Shown in pieces: positions 13,115-18,388 of a stretch of DNA of 21,472 nt. Source of the DNA: a virus; the IMG/VR virus record IMGVR_UViG_3300034418_007207, positions 1 to 21,472 of that record. One strand, 5' to 3'. Within the stretch, counting starts at the first letter, position 1, and each line of letters begins with the position of its first letter. Made by a program: the position numbers and the translations under genes. A model generated the notes under the pieces. It did no database searches. It saw only the letters and a program-made list of their open reading frames with translations, and had not been told where the DNA came from.

Positions 13115-14426
13115 ATATCAAGAAAAAGCCGTTGAATTTGTTTTAAGAAAAGAACGCTGCGCGCTTTTTCTTGGGCTAGGTCTCGGCAAAACGGTCACTA
13201 CCCTCACAGCCATCAGCGACATGCTGGGGGCTATGGTGGCAAGCAAGGTGCTGGTCATCGCGCCCCTGCGTGTTGCGAATAGCGTGTGGGCGCAGGAGGC
13301 GCGCGCGTGGCGGCATTTAGAGCATTTGAGGGTGTCGGTATGCACCGGGCCGGAGAAGGCCCGTAGGGCCGCGCTGAGTCTCGATGCGGACGTGTACGTT
13401 ATCAACCGCGAAAACATCATGTGGTTGGTTGAAAATTATGGCAAGCGGTGGGAATTTGACACGGTGGTCATTGATGAGAGTTCTTCGTTTAAGAACTCGT
13501 CAAGCAAGCGGTTCAAAGCCCTCAAGAAAATGTTGCCAGCGATTGAACGTATGATCCTGTTGACTGGCACGCCGTCGCCAAACGGGCTTTTAGACCTTTG
13601 GCCGCAGATGTATCTGATCGATTACGGGCAGCGTCTGGGCCGCACACTGACAGGTTACAAGCAGCGCTTTTTTGAGCAGGATTATATGGGCTATCGCTAC
13701 ACACCACGCGCGGGGTCGTCTGACCGTATTCACGAATTGATCGGGGATAAAGTGATCCACATGAGCGCGGAGGATTACTTAGACCTGCCCGACCGGATCG
13801 ACATTGAACAGCGCATCGACATGCCCACCAAGGCGTTGAGCGATTACAAAGATTTTGAGCGCACGATGTTGGCAGAACTTGATGACGAGGTGGTCGAGGC
13901 CACGACTGCGGCGGTGTTGGCCAATAAGCTTCTGCAATGGGCGAACGGGGCCATGTACACCGACGAGAACAAGAACTGGGCGCAAACCCACACGGCCAAG
14001 CTAGACGCCTTGGCGGAGATCGTTGAAGACAATGAAGGCGAGAACATTCTCGTTGCTTACAATTACAAGAGCGATCTTGAACGGCTGTTGACGCGCTTCC
14101 CGCAGGCGCGCGTGTTAGACAAGCAACAAGACACTATTGATGCGTGGAACCGTGGCGAAATCCAAATGCTGCTGGCCCATCCGGCATCCGCCGGGCACGG
14201 GCTTAACCTTCAACGCGGTGGCGCGCTTTGCGTCTGGTTCGGTCTGAACTGGTCCCTTGAGTATTACCAGCAGTTCAACGCGAGACTACACCGGCAAGGA
14301 CAGACCCGCCCGGTGCGAATCGTTCATATCGTTTGCAAAGACACGATTGATGAGCGCGTATTGACTGTGTTGCGCGACAAGGACGCAGTTCAAGGGGCGT
14401 TGCTGGCGGCCCTCAAGCCGACTTAG
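13089..14426 (+). CDS. SNF2/DEAD-type helicase
   Basis: A 445-residue SF2 helicase of the phage SNF2-like kind. Motif I is LGLGLGKTV (about 28-36), motif II VIDESSSFK, motif III LLTGTPSPNG; the second RecA-like lobe has HPASAGHGLNLQ (motif V) and QFNARLHRQGQTRPV (motif VI). All helicase motifs are complete, so it should hydrolyse ATP and move on DNA. The GTG at 13089 is chosen because GGAGG lies 6 nt before it and the typical opening (LHKYQEKAVEFV) follows directly. It overlaps the HNH gene by 26 nt. Its 3' end overlaps the convergent DUF6378 gene by 14 nt. It probably helps replication fork processing or recombination. Confidence 0.9.
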   Translation: MLNRKNLHKYQEKAVEFVLRKERCALFLGLGLGKTVTTLTAISDMLGAMVASKVLVIAPLRVANSVWAQEARAWRHLEHLRVSVCTGPEKARRAALSLDADVYVINRENIMWLVENYGKRWEFDTVVIDESSSFKNSSSKRFKALKKMLPAIERMILLTGTPSPNGLLDLWPQMYLIDYGQRLGRTLTGYKQRFFEQDYMGYRYTPRAGSSDRIHELIGDKVIHMSAEDYLDLPDRIDIEQRIDMPTKALSDYKDFERTMLAELDDEVVEATTAAVLANKLLQWANGAMYTDENKNWAQTHTAKLDALAEIVEDNEGENILVAYNYKSDLERLLTRFPQARVLDKQQDTIDAWNRGEIQMLLAHPASAGHGLNLQRGGALCVWFGLNWSLEYYQQFNARLHRQGQTRPVRIVHIVCKDTIDERVLTVLRDKDAVQGALLAALKPT

Positions 14427-14691
14427 ACCCCATCTCGCCAGCTAGAGCCATGTACCCGCAGGCGTCAATAAAACTGTCTTGATGCGGCCCGTTGGCAAGG
14501 CGGGCGATCTTTAGCAGTGCAAGCATGTTAGCTGCGTCTACTGCTGATATGCGCACGGCAATTGCGTCACCAAGGTAAGCTGTCCACAAGTCACCGATCC
14601 GCGCAAAGCTATCCTTTGGCGACCCGTAGTGTTGCTGGCGTTCGCCGTTGATCAGTTGCTTGGCTGTATCAAGTATTTCGTCTCTGGTCAT
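14413..14691 (-). CDS. DUF6378-family protein (92 aa)
   Basis: A 92-residue mostly helical protein matching the DUF6378 pattern seen in many phages: ILDTAKQLINGERQQHYGSP, then RIGDLWTAYLG, then ANMLALLKIARLA and DSFIDACGYMALAGE. The function is not established; a helical nucleotide-related role has been considered for such proteins but I cannot support it here. The ATG at 14691 has GAGGA 6 nt upstream; a GTG at 14694 is an alternative. It is coupled to the ribbon-helix-helix gene (TGATG) and lies opposite the rightward operon. Confidence 0.78.
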   Translation of the reverse strand: MTRDEILDTAKQLINGERQQHYGSPKDSFARIGDLWTAYLGDAIAVRISAVDAANMLALLKIARLANGPHQDSFIDACGYMALAGEMGSKSA

Positions 14692-14912
14692 CACATATCC
14701 TCAGCAGGGGGCAACGCTGCCCCTTCATTGCCCCCTGCCCCAACCGCCCCTAGGGAGGATGTGGGGCGGTGTTTCTTTGCTACACGATCCAGCGCGGTGC
14801 GGCAAACATCGGCCAATGTTCGCCCGTCAACCTGTAGCGCCTCGCGCCAAGCCTGCCACTCTTGCGGCGTTGCGCGGAACTGCAACATGCGTGTTCGGTT
14901 CTCAATGCTCAT
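14691..14912 (-). CDS. Ribbon-helix-helix-type repressor candidate (73 aa)
   Basis: A 73-residue protein whose first 50 residues fit a ribbon-helix-helix DNA-binding fold: TRMLQFRATPQEWQAWREAL, then QVDGRTLADVCRTALDRVAK. The tail is Gly/Ala/Pro-rich and probably flexible. The ATG at 14912 lies about 23 bp from an inverted pair of TTGTATTGACA motifs, so autoregulation is likely. A promoter TTGTCA-17-TATGAC may lie just before the start, giving a very short leader without an obvious ribosome binding site. It forms a two-gene leftward unit with DUF6378 inside the rightward early region. It is a good candidate to bind all copies of the motif, which is inference. Confidence 0.75.
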   Translation of the reverse strand: MSIENRTRMLQFRATPQEWQAWREALQVDGRTLADVCRTALDRVAKKHRPTSSLGAVGAGGNEGAALPPAEDM

Positions 14913-14934
14913 GTGCTGGTCATAACTTAATGGT

Positions 14935-14981
14935 TTTGTATTGACAAGCCCAAAGGCACCCTTTATCTGTGTCAATACAAA
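14935..14981 (+). promoter_or_regulatory. Inverted-repeat operator over a strong promoter
   Basis: A perfect 12-bp inverted repeat: TTTGTATTGACA (14935-14946) and TGTCAATACAAA (14970-14981), 23 bp apart. The left arm contains the -35 TTGACA (14941-14946); 17 nt later comes TATCTG (14964-14969), which abuts the right arm. A protein bound to both arms would block RNA polymerase. The promoter drives the tiny-gene operon starting at 15006; the right arm may serve the leftward repressor gene. Confidence 0.78.
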
Positions 14982-15005
14982 TGAGAATAGCAGGAGAGAG
15001 AGACG

Positions 15006-15209
15006 ATGACTTACGAACAAGCCGACGACTTTTACATTGCTCAGATTGATCAGCCTTACGGGTCCAAATTTGCGGCCACAGTCTGGCGATATCAGGAAGG
15101 CTTCTTGGGGGACGTAACTGACGATCCGGCAGAAGCGTTTCGCCGCGCCGTTGACACTACGTCCCGCCTTCTGCCCGCAATCAAGGCCAGCGCCGAGGCT
15201 GCGTCATGA
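15006..15209 (+). CDS. Hypothetical early protein (67 aa)
   Basis: A 67-residue acidic protein, first gene of the operon behind the 14.94-kb promoter. It begins MTYEQADDFYIAQIDQPYG and ends with an Ala-rich helix. GGAGAGAGA precedes the ATG by a few bases. The stop overlaps the next ATG (ATGA). No family is recognised; early expression under a strong repressed promoter suggests host takeover or regulation, which is inference. Confidence 0.75.
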   Translation: MTYEQADDFYIAQIDQPYGSKFAATVWRYQEGFLGDVTDDPAEAFRRAVDTTSRLLPAIKASAEAAS

Positions 15210-15364
15210 CCATCAGCGAACTGATCAAGATCCTTGAAAGTCAGCTTGAAGCGCACGGTGACGTATTTGTCGAGCGCCATGACGGGCGCGAACCTCTTGG
15301 GGTGGCTGGCATTTTCGAAGTGGGGAAGAAAAACCCCAAAGTAATTGCGGTGAAAATCCAATGA
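15206..15364 (+). CDS. Hypothetical early protein (52 aa)
   Basis: A 52-residue protein starting MTISELIKILESQLEAHGDV with a predicted N-terminal helix, then a strand-rich part (VFVERHD, VAGIFEV, VIAVKI). The pattern of a helix followed by short strands is frequent in small phage proteins of unknown role. It overlaps both neighbours by ATGA, so it is read as part of a tightly coupled series. Not recognised. Confidence 0.72.
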   Translation: MTISELIKILESQLEAHGDVFVERHDGREPLGVAGIFEVGKKNPKVIAVKIQ

Positions 15365-15528
15365 GCCACACCGACAAGGATCACTTTTTTGAGACCCGCA
15401 AAGAGGCGGAGGTGTTCGCTGACGAGGCGCGCGCCAATCGCCGCGCCAATCCGATTGCTGACGTGTATGTGGTCGGGCCGTTTCAGTATAATGATCTGTG
15501 GGTCGTCAACATTGAGGTGTTCAAATGA
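15361..15528 (+). CDS. Hypothetical early protein (55 aa)
   Basis: A 55-residue protein: charged N-terminal helix (HFFETRKEAEVFADEARANR) and a C-terminal strand region (ADVYVVGPFQYNDLWVVNIE). The helix-then-strands order with a central turn suggests a small compact fold. ATGA overlaps with both neighbours. No family is recognised. Confidence 0.72.
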   Translation: MSHTDKDHFFETRKEAEVFADEARANRRANPIADVYVVGPFQYNDLWVVNIEVFK

Positions 15529-15680
15529 GCAACATTGTTGAAGCCCGTGAGGCGCTGAAAGATGCCGCGCAGCACCTGAACAACAAAGCAGCCGCCTTCC
15601 GCGCTTTTGACTGGCAGGACTTGGCCGCAACCGTGTTTCTTCTCGCGCTGACCATTGGCGCGCTCATGATCGGAGGATGA
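15525..15680 (+). CDS. Small single-pass membrane protein (51 aa)
   Basis: A 51-residue protein with a soluble N-terminal helix (VEAREALKDAAQHLNNKAAAF) and one hydrophobic segment near the C-terminus (LAATVFLLALTIGALMIGG, about residues 33-51). It is probably an inner-membrane protein with the N-terminus in the cytoplasm. The helix resembles one in the gene at 15990 (REALKDAVQHL), hinting at shared ancestry or a shared partner. A holin or superinfection-exclusion role is possible but not shown. It overlaps the upstream gene by ATGA. Confidence 0.7.
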   Translation: MSNIVEAREALKDAAQHLNNKAAAFRAFDWQDLAATVFLLALTIGALMIGG

Positions 15681-15684
15681 CGAT

Positions 15685-15990
15685 ATGACGAAAGCAAAAC
15701 CGACGCCTAGGCCTTGGGTTCGACACGTTGACGGCGACGGGTTCTATTGTGGTGAAGTCCGTGGCCCGGTAGGAACCGACTTTGAAGAAGATGTTGTCGC
15801 CGATTGGGTTAGTGAGGCCAACTCGCACTTGGTTACCGCCGCTCCTGACCTGCTGGAAGCGCTGGAGGCCATGCTTTCTCACAGCGACGGTTGGGATGTG
15901 ACGCAACTTCGGAAGCGGTGGGGAGAACAGGTCGTGAATGAAATTCTCACGGCCCGCGCCGCCATTGCCAAAGCGAAGGGGGAGTTGTGA
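15685..15990 (+). CDS. Conserved phage hypothetical protein (101 aa)
   Basis: A 101-residue protein of a kind common in phages: a Pro/Trp-containing N-terminus (KPTPRPWVRHVDGDGFY), a central stretch leading to EANSHLVTAAPDLLEALEAM, and a C-terminal helix. The A(N)xHLVTAAPDLLEALE segment is a frequent phage and prophage motif of unknown function. GGAGGA lies 7 nt before the ATG. The stop overlaps the next start (TGATG). Confidence 0.78.
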   Translation: MTKAKPTPRPWVRHVDGDGFYCGEVRGPVGTDFEEDVVADWVSEANSHLVTAAPDLLEALEAMLSHSDGWDVTQLRKRWGEQVVNEILTARAAIAKAKGEL

Positions 15991-16301
15991 TGTTCCGCTA
16001 TCGCAACACGCCCGAACGGCTGGCCTTCCGCGACGTTGAAGGGCAGGCCCAAGCCGCGCAGATCAGCGAGGCCCGCGCCAGCCAAGCCGCCGCCCGTGAG
16101 GCGCTGAAAGACGCCGTGCAGCACCTTGAGCCGGACGAAGCGTTTGACCTGCTGACAGCCCACTACGCCGCGCGTGTGGACGCGAAGATACTGCACATGG
16201 TCATGCAGCGCTTGGAACGCGCCGCCGACGCCTTGCAGCGGGAACAGCACCTGACGACCAATGGACCAGCCCTCGCGCGTGTCGCTATGGGCGGGGAATA
16301 G
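15990..16301 (+). CDS. Helical hypothetical protein (103 aa)
   Basis: A 103-residue Ala-rich, mostly helical protein with possible coiled-coil character (QAQAAQISEARASQAAAREA, later RLERAADALQREQHL). The ATG at 15990 has GGGAG 5 nt upstream; a GTG three bases earlier is an alternative. Its EALKDAVQHL segment resembles the N-terminus of the membrane protein at 15525. No family is recognised. Confidence 0.7.
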   Translation: MFRYRNTPERLAFRDVEGQAQAAQISEARASQAAAREALKDAVQHLEPDEAFDLLTAHYAARVDAKILHMVMQRLERAADALQREQHLTTNGPALARVAMGGE

Positions 16302-16311
16302 GAGAGAGACG

Positions 16312-16497
16312 ATGATTGACCGTTGCCGCGCCCACCTGTCAGCGCCTGACGTATACGACCCGCCAGAAACCTTTGATATGTGCCGCGCGCTGATAGAGGC
16401 ACACGACGCACTTGCGCGCGTGGTTTGTGGCGATGATGACGCGCAAAGATACGCGATCTGGGCGCTGGCCGAGATCAAGGGAAGCGTAAAGAGATAG
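16312..16497 (+). CDS. Hypothetical protein (61 aa)
   Basis: A 61-residue protein starting MIDRCRAHLSAPDVYDPPET, followed by helical segments (ALIEAHDALARVV, AIWALAEIKGSV). GGAGAGAGACG stands directly before the ATG at 16312. It has two Cys in the first half but no clear metal site. A frame extending further upstream overlaps the previous gene and lacks a ribosome site. Not recognised. Confidence 0.7.
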   Translation: MIDRCRAHLSAPDVYDPPETFDMCRALIEAHDALARVVCGDDDAQRYAIWALAEIKGSVKR

Positions 16498-16555
16498 CCG
16501 CACCCCCAGAGCGGAACGGCTACCCCCGGCGGCAACGCGCATGAACCGCCGGGGG
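16498..16555 (+). other. Paired hairpin module, copy 1
   Basis: The first hairpin is CCGC-ACCCCCAGA-GCGG (16498-16514), also within a larger AGCCG/CGGCT pairing. The second is a perfect 10-bp stem CCCCCGGCGG/CCGCCGGGGG (16523-16555) with a 13-nt loop. No T-run follows. It lies between two early genes and is echoed at 17002-17062. Confidence 0.65.
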
Positions 16556-16580
16556 AACTGAAACAAGGAAGGAAATCGGA

Positions 16581-16997
16581 ATGCAATTGAGTGTTAAGAC
16601 CGTGCAAAAAATCACCGTGACACGCCTCAAGGCTGAGTGTGGCGTTCGGTATTGGGAAGACGGGGAAGTGAACGGCGTTCAAGATGAAGAAGGGGCGCTA
16701 ATCCCACTTCGCCAAGGCGACGTTTGGCGCATTTTCGTCAATCTCGATACCGGCGTGATTGATGACTGGCCCGAGGGAGTAACGGCGAAGGTACACTACA
16801 AGGTCTGCGACGCGGGTGTTTACAGCCTGATTGACGCTGATGGAAAGGAGTGGGCGAAGCGCGAATGGTACGTTCCGCCGATGCTTTCCCCAGGCGGCGC
16901 TGGTTATGGCGACTACGTCATCATGGAAATCGACGGCACCGGCAAAATCGACAACTGGTCAGCCGATCTAAGCTATTTCGAAGACGACGACCAATAA
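16581..16997 (+). CDS. Hypothetical protein (138 aa), strand-rich
   Basis: A 138-residue acidic protein rich in Gly, Asp and Trp with alternating short strands: VRYWEDGEVNG, DVWRIFVNLDTGVIDDW, VHYKVCDAGVYSLIDADG, then WYVPPMLSPGGAGYGDYVIM and DGTGKIDNW. The repeated (I/V)DxWP/(I)DNW pieces suggest a beta-rich fold. Similar proteins occur in other phages of marine alphaproteobacteria as far as I can judge, without known function. AAGGAAGGAAA precedes the ATG. It stands between two hairpin modules. Confidence 0.78.
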   Translation: MQLSVKTVQKITVTRLKAECGVRYWEDGEVNGVQDEEGALIPLRQGDVWRIFVNLDTGVIDDWPEGVTAKVHYKVCDAGVYSLIDADGKEWAKREWYVPPMLSPGGAGYGDYVIMEIDGTGKIDNWSADLSYFEDDDQ

Positions 16998-17001
16998 CCC
17001 A

Positions 17002-17062
17002 CCCGCACCCCAAGAGCGGGCCGGGTTCCCCGCCGTGGATACCGTGACACGAAGCGGCGGGG
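17002..17062 (+). other. Paired hairpin module, copy 2
   Basis: The first hairpin is CCCGC-ACCCCAAGA-GCGGG (17002-17020), almost the same as in copy 1. The second is CCCCGCCG/CGGCGGGG (17028-17062) with a 19-nt loop. It is followed by GAGAGAGGATAGAGGG and the next ATG, as in copy 1 where a purine-rich ribosome site follows. Confidence 0.65.
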
Positions 17063-17084
17063 GCTTATGAGAGAGGATAGAGGG

Positions 17085-17180
17085 ATGAAAAACCCAAACT
17101 GGACCTACCCCGAGGACGTGCCGAGCGAGGCCATGCGGCAACACCAGCGCCGCCCTCGCAGAACAGGAGAAGCAAGATGA
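17085..17180 (+). CDS. Very small basic protein (31 aa)
   Basis: A 31-residue frame opening MKNPNWTYPEDVPSEAMRQH and ending in an Arg-rich tail. A purine-rich ribosome site (AGGATAGAGGG) precedes the ATG. The stop overlaps the next ATG by ATGA, as for its neighbours. The NWTYPED start looks like a natural protein. No function is known. Confidence 0.55.
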   Translation: MKNPNWTYPEDVPSEAMRQHQRRPRRTGEAR

Positions 17181-17440
17181 CTGAGCGAGTGGACCTTGAC
17201 GCCGTGCGCGCTCAAGTCATGACGGTTCAGACAGGCGGTAACGTCTATGTTTTTGCAGAGGACTACGCCGCCCTCCTTGCCGAGCGTGACGCGCTGGAGA
17301 CGGAGAACCAGAGGCTCAAAATGGCAATTGCCATCCACGGTGCGGAGGCTTGTGGGTTGCTTAAAGCATACCACAAAGGGGATGGCACAAGACTGGCGAC
17401 TGCACTTCGCGCCGCCCTCGCACAGAAGGAGGGGGAGTGA
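17177..17440 (+). CDS. Hypothetical protein with short coiled coil (87 aa)
   Basis: An 87-residue protein. The N-terminal half contains VYVFAEDYAALLAERDALET and a heptad-like stretch (ERDALETENQRLK) that probably forms a coiled coil; a Gly-containing helix and an Ala-rich C-terminal helix follow. The start overlaps the upstream stop by ATGA, the end overlaps the next start (TGATG). Small phage proteins of this design are frequent; no function is assigned. Confidence 0.72.
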   Translation: MTERVDLDAVRAQVMTVQTGGNVYVFAEDYAALLAERDALETENQRLKMAIAIHGAEACGLLKAYHKGDGTRLATALRAALAQKEGE

Positions 17441-17535
17441 TGCCGCGCTTGGTATTCAATAACGCAGACGCCACGCCGACCCACTGGATGCCGCCCTTCC
17501 ACCCCGCCGCGCGATGGTGTAGAATAGGGGCCTAA
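17440..17535 (+). CDS. Very small protein with THWMPP motif (31 aa)
   Basis: A 31-residue frame containing TPTHWMPPFHPA, which recalls the C-terminal (I/V)THWMPLP motif of DUF551 phage proteins. GGGGGAG directly precedes the overlapping TGATG start. It could be a shortened DUF551-like protein or a remnant of one. Confidence 0.45.
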   Translation: MPRLVFNNADATPTHWMPPFHPAARWCRIGA

Positions 17536-17679
17536 CCGCCGTTGGCCCGTGGCGGTATATAAGTCCTTCGGGGGTGGGATGCTCTGGGTCCATACCGGAG
17601 CGCGCTAACGGGCTGCCAACTTAGCCGCTTTCCGAGCGGTGCACCCGGCCCGCGCTCTACCCACACCACAGGAAAATTA
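17536..17679 (+). other. Structured spacer, possible leader or small RNA
   Basis: No gene is visible in these 144 bases. Nested pairings can be drawn: GTGGG (17574-17578) with CCCAC (17660-17664), GAGCGCG (17598-17604) with CGCGCTC (17651-17657), and an inner hairpin CCGCT/AGCGG (17625-17639). Ahead lies another hairpin CCGCC...GGCGG (about 17536-17555). It does not fit a tRNA (no T-loop sequence). It might be a cis-acting RNA for the HTH gene that follows, or a small RNA. Confidence 0.4.
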
Positions 17680-17910
17680 ATGCGAAACGGAAACCGTCGC
17701 CGCGTCGAAGAACTGACACTGCAAGGATGGTCAGCCGCGCAGATCGGACGCGAACTCGGGATTAGCCCAAGTACCGTCTATGTTCACCGTCACGCTGCAA
17801 AGAAGAGAAGCCGAGAGCCGTTGATTACGACTGAGAACGTGGCGCATTCGGTAGCGCGCAACCAACTCAAACCACACTTGCCGCCGGATCGACGGTTTGC
17901 TGTTGAGTGA
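17680..17910 (+). CDS. Small helix-turn-helix protein (76 aa)
   Basis: A 76-residue basic protein. The segment VEELTLQGWSAAQIGRELGI followed by SPSTVYVHRHAAKKR is a clear helix-turn-helix of the kind in LuxR-type regulators and sigma region 4, here standing alone. The C-terminal half is basic and lacks visible motifs. AGGA lies before the ATG in CACAGGAAAATTA. It may be an auxiliary transcription regulator. The stop overlaps a TGATG start of a broken short frame. Confidence 0.75.
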   Translation: MRNGNRRRVEELTLQGWSAAQIGRELGISPSTVYVHRHAAKKRSREPLITTENVAHSVARNQLKPHLPPDRRFAVE

Positions 17911-18059
17911 TGGCTCTCGGCCAGATCAACCTAGCAAGCAAGAAAAGAGGGAGCAAGGGATAGACTACCGGCAGGCCCCAGGTTTTTGTGGACATAGACG
18001 GCAAGTTGCCGAATGATTGCACCTGCTACCCGGTGCCGGTATTATGGGGCCACATATAG
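17910..18059 (+). pseudogene. Short frame interrupted by an in-frame TAG
   Basis: From the ATG at 17910 the frame reads MALGQINLASKKRGSKG, a TAG at 17961-17963, then continues open as TGRPQVFVDIDGKLPNDCTC and further to a TAG at 18057. The second part looks protein-like. It could be a broken small gene, an amber read-through gene, or a gene starting later (GTG within VFVDIDG) without a good ribosome site. The next gene starts 9 nt later. Confidence 0.4.
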
Positions 18060-18068
18060 GAGGCCGAC

Positions 18069-18212
18069 ATGGCAACAGTTAAAAAGACCGCCCCAAAAGC
18101 GCCCGACACGACCAAGGAAGTCGCGGCGCTGGACAAACTCTCTCATACCGGAGGTTACCACACCCAATGGGATGCCGCGTGGCAAGCTTACAAAGAGGCA
18201 GCAGGTCTGTGA
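18069..18212 (+). CDS. Small basic protein (47 aa)
   Basis: A 47-residue protein with a Lys/Pro/Ala-rich start (MATVKKTAPKAPDTTKEVAA) and a C-terminal helix (QWDAAWQAYKEAAGL). GGAGG lies 5 nt before the ATG. The stop overlaps the next start (TGATG). The basic N-terminus suggests contact with nucleic acid; no family is recognised. Confidence 0.68.
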   Translation: MATVKKTAPKAPDTTKEVAALDKLSHTGGYHTQWDAAWQAYKEAAGL

Positions 18213-18388
18213 TGCGCCCGGAGATTGCGGAACTTATCAACACGTTGCGAACTGTTCATCGCATCGAAAACCCCCGCGCCGTTGATCGCATTTGCCGGGA
18301 AGCCGCTGACGTGATCGAGGAACTCGCAACAGCCCCAGCGCCGAAACGCCGAGGCCGTCCGCCGAAGCATGAGGCTGTTAGCGGTTAA
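18212..18388 (+). CDS. Small protein with AT-hook-like tail (58 aa)
   Basis: A 58-residue protein: helical N-terminal part (EIAELINTLRTVHRI, AVDRICREAADVIEELA) and a tail KRRGRPPKHEA that matches the AT-hook core (RGRP) and should bind the minor groove of A+T-rich DNA. The start overlaps the upstream stop. It is the last gene of the rightward operon and overlaps the convergent virion gene by 11 nt. Confidence 0.72.
   Translation: MRPEIAELINTLRTVHRIENPRAVDRICREAADVIEELATAPAPKRRGRPPKHEAVSG

Noticed and set aside
17560-17670. Possible tRNA
   Set aside because: No T-loop, anticodon arm or CCA-adjacent acceptor stem can be fitted to the pairings.
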